From contig CAYMUL010000005.1 of assembly GCA_964393605.1 (NCBI GenBank), positions 1 through 64,000 of the forward strand: DNA of 64,000 nucleotides, in the 5' to 3' direction. The translations under genes were made by a program, and so were the position numbers. Within the stretch, counting starts at the first letter, position 1, and the number at the start of each line of letters is the position of its first letter. Under the pieces are notes generated by a model. That model did no database searches. It was not told the DNA's origin and saw only the letters and a program-made list of their open reading frames with translations. This stretch comes from CAYMUL01 sp964393605 (GTDB taxonomy: Bacteria > Bacteroidota > Ignavibacteria > Ignavibacteriales > Ignavibacteriaceae). Shown in pieces: positions 60,812-64,000 of the stretch.

Positions 60812-61590
60812 ATAGCAATAATTATCCTTTAATCACCTCGCCCGAAATAAAAATATTGAAATCTCTTTCGCAAAAAAAATATCGCGAATTAAAAAATTTT
60901 TTTTTAATTGAAGGAAAGAAATTAGTTCTCGAAGCTGTTACTTCAAACCAACCTGTACAGAAAATTTTTGTAACGCAGAATTTTATCGATAAAAATCCGG
61001 ATTACATTGATGATCTCAAGTTTCCCAGAATGAATATTTTTTTGGTACATGAAAAAGATTTTGAAAAGATCGCAAACACTTTAACTCCCGAAGGAATTGC
61101 CGCTTTACTCCTTATAGTAAAACCTGAGTTTCAAGTAAAAGATTTTTCGGGAGAGGAAATGATTCTTTATCTCGATAAAATCACCGATCCGGGAAATTTG
61201 GGAACTATAATCCGCACGGCAGATTGGTTCGGCGTCAATGTTATTCTTCTTAGTAGTGATTGCGTCGAGCTTCACAATCCGAAAACTCTTCGCGCGTCAA
61301 TGGGCTCAATCTTTCACTGCAAAATTTTTGATCAGTGCGATAGGAATGTGTTGGAAGAACTTCACAAACAAAATTATAAAATTGTCGCTACCGCATTAAA
61401 AGGTAAAAAATTTTCTTCTACATATTTCAAACAGAAAAGTGTAATTATCTTTTCAAGTGAGTCGCACGGTTTAAGTGAAGAGCTACATTCGATAGTCGAT
61501 GAATATGTAACAATTCCAAAATTCGGTAAAGCGGAATCACTCAACGTTTCCGCCGCCGCCGCCGCTATATTGGCTTTGACAAAATGTTGA
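60808..61590 (+). CDS. TrmH/SpoU family RNA 2'-O-methyltransferase
   Basis: 260 residues. N-terminal substrate-binding part (KKYRELKNFFLIEGKKLVLE); SPOUT motif 1 LDKITDPGNLGTIIRTADWF, motif 2 IIFSSESHGLSEEL and motif 3 KFGKAESLNVSAAAAAILAL with the knot. Likely methylates ribose in rRNA or tRNA. The last 25 bases are repeated about 390 bp downstream. Confidence 0.92.
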   Translation: MNSNNYPLITSPEIKILKSLSQKKYRELKNFFLIEGKKLVLEAVTSNQPVQKIFVTQNFIDKNPDYIDDLKFPRMNIFLVHEKDFEKIANTLTPEGIAALLLIVKPEFQVKDFSGEEMILYLDKITDPGNLGTIIRTADWFGVNVILLSSDCVELHNPKTLRASMGSIFHCKIFDQCDRNVLEELHKQNYKIVATALKGKKFSSTYFKQKSVIIFSSESHGLSEELHSIVDEYVTIPKFGKAESLNVSAAAAAILALTKC

Positions 61591-61643
61591 TAATCATGAA
61601 TGATCGAATTATAGAATCTTCAGTAGAAAATAAAGGAAACGGA

Positions 61644-61805
61644 CTATTGAATATTTAATTTCAAACTATTTTTTTTTAAATATTCTTTTATTTCTTCGTT
61701 GCTTTTCCCAAATAAATCAGCCGATATTTTTTCTTTTATTTTTCTGAAAATCTTGACAGCGTTAATGTCTCGTTCTTCTTTCTTGTGTTTTTCTTTACTC
61801 TTCAT
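61644..61805 (-). CDS. Small basic protein, putative antitoxin-like partner of a lost PIN toxin
   Basis: 53 residues, highly charged helical: MKSKEKHKKEERDINAVKIF, RKIKEKISADLFGKSNEEIK. It overlaps the end of the PIN remnant by 11 bases, the arrangement of PIN-toxin operons. Too short to assign with confidence. Confidence 0.5.
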   Translation of the reverse strand: MKSKEKHKKEERDINAVKIFRKIKEKISADLFGKSNEEIKEYLKKNSLKLNIQ

Positions 61806-61947
61806 ATTCAATGATTTCCTTTGGTGACCTAATTTCTATTGGCATATAATTCATTCTTAAATTTATTGAATTATATCCTCGTATTCTATACAGATTTACG
61901 ATATGTTTAAAATTCCAACTCACAAGGATATCGACTTTGTGAAGTGT
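61795..61947 (-). pseudogene. C-terminal remnant of a PIN-domain toxin
   Basis: The minus strand reads LHKVDILVSWNFKHIVNLYR, IRGYNSINLRMNYMPIEIRS, PKEIIEYEE and stops at 61795. The D-I-L-V-S-W-N-x-K-H motif and PIEIRSPKE ending are typical of one PIN family. The N-terminal two thirds are missing; the break coincides with a duplicated end of the upstream methyltransferase gene. Confidence 0.78.
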
Positions 61948-61968
61948 CGCCGCCGCTATATTGGCTTT
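61948..61968. repeat. Duplicate of the 3' end of the SpoU methyltransferase gene
   Basis: Twenty-one bases identical to 61557-61577 (CGCCGCCGCTATATTGG...), with similarity running on for about eight bases. The two copies bracket the PIN remnant and its partner. Confidence 0.85.
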
Positions 61969-61993
61969 AACGAAAAATCTCTAACTAAAAAAA

Positions 61994-63436
61994 TTATCTA
62001 CTGATTCCCGAAACGGAAGTGAACACATTTCCGTTTTGACCGTTTGTCGTAATTTTGATATAAACCGGTTTCGCAACATCGACTGTATCAACTTTATCTC
62101 TCACGTTGAAAGAAAATTTTGTGTATGCTTTGCTTTGTGTATCGGGCATTGTAAGATTAACATCGCCGCGCGTTTCGACATCCTCCCCTTCAACCTCAAC
62201 CGTAATTGTTGTTCCGCCGACAAGCGGGTTTCCGTTTTGATCTTTCACTTCATATTGAAATGTTTGAGATGAACCATTTGGAATATCAAATCCTGAAGAA
62301 GGCGAAATGGAAATTTGCGCGACACCGGAAAATAACACAATCGTTTCGCGGCTGATTGCCTGTCCTGTTTCATCCGCTGTAGTTGCGGTAATTGTTCCGA
62401 AACCAACACCGAGTGTCGGATGCGCGGGGCGTGGTTCATTGGAGAAGAGTGTTGCGCTTGCGGCACCGTTCTGATCTGTCTTTGCCGAGCCGGTGATTAT
62501 TCCGCCCGAAGTTGTAAAATAAACAGTTGTACCGGGACGTACAGGATTGCCATACTTATCGCCGATATACGCCGTAATTTGATTTGTTAAACCAAGAATA
62601 TTGTATCCCGCAAAATTCAATAACGCGGGACCGAGCCCAAAGTGTGTCAAATCAGGAAGTCCGCCGTGAATGGCAACGCTAATCGGTAAAGAAGAAATTT
62701 TTTTCGAGCCGAGATCAATCTCCGCCTTTATTTGTACTACTCCCGCGATGGTTCCGCTTGTAAGATACACATTCGCTTTCCCCTCCGAGTTGGTTGTAAC
62801 GAAAGTCGGGCTAAGAAATTCTCCGCCGGCGGGTTGGGCAAGAAAAGAAAATTTTACAAGTACGGCATTTGATGTGTTAATGGGGTTGCCAAGGGAATCG
62901 CTCGCTTGAAATGTTAAGCGCACTGTTTCGGGTGAACCACTTTCTTTCACTCCGATTGAATTTAACGATTGCTCTGCTAAATAGATTGTTGCAACAGGTC
63001 CGCTCGTTGAGGTTGATGTAGTAGTAGGAATTAATTTTATACCGGTTACGTTATTCGTACTTCCGATTGCGGCAAAGATTAATGTTGTATCTGTTTTGTA
63101 ATTTGATTTTGAAACGATGATTGTAACCGTTCTCCCTGTATCGAGTGTAATTCCGGTTGTGAATTTTCCATCCGAGTCGGTTTTTGTAACGACCTGCCCG
63201 ACTTGATATTCAATACGAACTGAGGCACTATCAATCGGTAGAGCTGTGGAGTTATCGGTAACTTCGCCGCTAATGACAACATTGCCGGTCGTACCTCCGC
63301 CGCCGCCTCCTGTGTCATCGATGAATTTCGGATCTGTCGGAGGATTGCAACTTGAAATAATCATCGAGATAATTAAAAGTGAAAGCGTTCCGAGAATCGG
63401 ATATTTTATTGATAAGTAATGATCATAATTGAGCAT
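61994..63436 (-). CDS. Lipoprotein with carboxypeptidase-regulatory-like and Ig-like (Big_1/invasin-type) domains
   Basis: 480 residues. Signal peptide with lipobox (LLIISMIISSC, Cys30), then a glycine run, a CarboxypepD_reg-like domain (VISGEVTDNSTALPIDSASV, about 52-135) and three Ig-like parts with VKFSFLAQPAGGEFLSPTFV, AYIGDKYGNPVRPGTTVYF, and YEVKDQNGNPLVGGTTITVE. Surface or periplasmic structural/adhesive lipoprotein; ligand unknown. Confidence 0.85.
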   Translation of the reverse strand: MLNYDHYLSIKYPILGTLSLLIISMIISSCNPPTDPKFIDDTGGGGGGTTGNVVISGEVTDNSTALPIDSASVRIEYQVGQVVTKTDSDGKFTTGITLDTGRTVTIIVSKSNYKTDTTLIFAAIGSTNNVTGIKLIPTTTSTSTSGPVATIYLAEQSLNSIGVKESGSPETVRLTFQASDSLGNPINTSNAVLVKFSFLAQPAGGEFLSPTFVTTNSEGKANVYLTSGTIAGVVQIKAEIDLGSKKISSLPISVAIHGGLPDLTHFGLGPALLNFAGYNILGLTNQITAYIGDKYGNPVRPGTTVYFTTSGGIITGSAKTDQNGAASATLFSNEPRPAHPTLGVGFGTITATTADETGQAISRETIVLFSGVAQISISPSSGFDIPNGSSQTFQYEVKDQNGNPLVGGTTITVEVEGEDVETRGDVNLTMPDTQSKAYTKFSFNVRDKVDTVDVAKPVYIKITTNGQNGNVFTSVSGISR

Positions 63437-63526
63437 TCATGTTCCAAATCTTTTTTGAAAAATTCTCAAATAAAAAATATGAAGATTATTGTTAAAAAAC
63501 ATCTTCTTGTTAAGAATATATTTTCC

Positions 63527-64000
63527 TCAATCCAATTCTTCGAACGGAATATCGAGTAGTTCGAAATTCTTCCATCCTTTAAAATCATAATGCCACCATT
63601 CGGAAGTAATTGATTCAAACCCATATTTCTCCATTAAAGTTTTCAAAGTTTTTCTGTTGCTCAAAATATTTTCGGGAAGATCCATAAATGCGTGATGAGA
63701 TCTGATTGTAAAGTCGTCGTACGGTGTCGGCATTTCAAGTTCTTCACCGGTTATTAAATTGATAAGAGTAAGATCAACTGCACAGCCGCGATTGTGCCGC
63801 GAACCTTTTTTCGGATCGGCGGCGTAACGATCATCTTTTACATTTTCCCAAAGAATTTCTGTAATTGCGTAAGGGCGATAGGCATCAAAAATTTTCAACG
63901 CCAAACCTTTTTCCTTCAGTTCGTTTTGAATTTTTAACAGGGCTTTTGCCGCCGGTAGCCGCATGAATGTTCGCGCGGATTGATATAAAACTTTTCCCGT
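63527..64000 (-). CDS. D-Ala-D-Ala dipeptidase (VanX/DdpX type), 5' end beyond window
   Basis: At least 157 codons. The frame runs to the window edge (TGKVLYQSARTF precedes the internal Met at 63964), so the start lies outside. Zinc ligands SRHNRGCAVDLTL (H, D) and EWWHYDF (catalytic E, third H), plus IFDAYRPYAI. Cleaves D-alanyl-D-alanine dipeptide, for cell-wall turnover or nutrient use. Confidence 0.9.
   Translation of the reverse strand, partial: TGKVLYQSARTFMRLPAAKALLKIQNELKEKGLALKIFDAYRPYAITEILWENVKDDRYAADPKKGSRHNRGCAVDLTLINLITGEELEMPTPYDDFTIRSHHAFMDLPENILSNRKTLKTLMEKYGFESITSEWWHYDFKGWKNFELLDIPFEELD

Overview
The window is an AT-rich scaffold (one 100-N gap at 7240-7339) from a bacterium of the Bacteroidota/Chlorobiota/Ignavibacteriota type. 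This placement is an inference from weak Shine-Dalgarno use, a Wzi-like barrel, DUF971 and UpxY-type NusG proteins, GxxExxY and four-helix-bundle small proteins, and long repeat-filled spacers. The genus cannot be read from the sequence.

Layout. 1-6300: surface-glycan export and assembly genes (Wzi-like barrel, O-antigen ligase/polymerase, membrane sugar transferase), plus a four-helix-bundle (FHB) gene cut by a tiny GIY-YIG element with 12-bp inverted ends. 6300-9620: repeats, a scaffold gap and gene debris. 9620-44840: a minus-strand glycan cluster with many ATGA start/stop overlaps: WbpI-type epimerases, a WbpG/HisH/HisF amidotransferase trio, glycosyltransferases, Wzx and Wzy, NeuB/NeuA-type nonulosonate genes, LegB-like and WbpP-like dehydratase/epimerase genes, aminotransferases, a sulfotransferase, and several modifying enzymes (formyltransferase, ATP-grasp, CapA, AsnB, FemAB-like). 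43570-48768: sulfate activation (CysN, CysD, an unusual DUF2061-APS kinase, CysC, CysQ), which can supply PAPS to the sulfotransferase and remove PAP. 48780-57250: an unstable accessory stretch with epimerase and FHB fragments, four small toxin-antitoxin-like pairs, an AbiEii-type nucleotidyltransferase pair and dense repeats. 57258-60116: UpxY/NusG-like antiterminator, WbpB-like oxidoreductase and WbpA-like dehydrogenase. 60288-64000: tRNA-Thr(UGU), DUF971, SpoU methyltransferase, PIN-toxin debris, an Ig-like-domain lipoprotein and a partial VanX-type dipeptidase.

Together the genes point to a sulfated, acidic, amino-sugar-rich surface polysaccharide. WbpA, WbpB and WbpI homologues plus WbpG/HisH/HisF suggest an acetamidino-type diaminouronic acid like that of Pseudomonas aeruginosa O5, though clear WbpD and WbpE are not seen here. 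NeuB, NeuA and LegB homologues suggest a nonulosonic acid as well.

The most unusual features are: (1) a 283-bp element consisting only of 12-bp inverted repeats and a GIY-YIG gene, sitting at the conserved GAN/KEA point of an FHB gene; (2) repeated breakage of FHB genes and of one epimerase gene by small modules; (3) many unrelated-looking spacer repeats that share a 7-bp period and also run into coding sequences, including the same loop of two paralogous deacetylase-like proteins.
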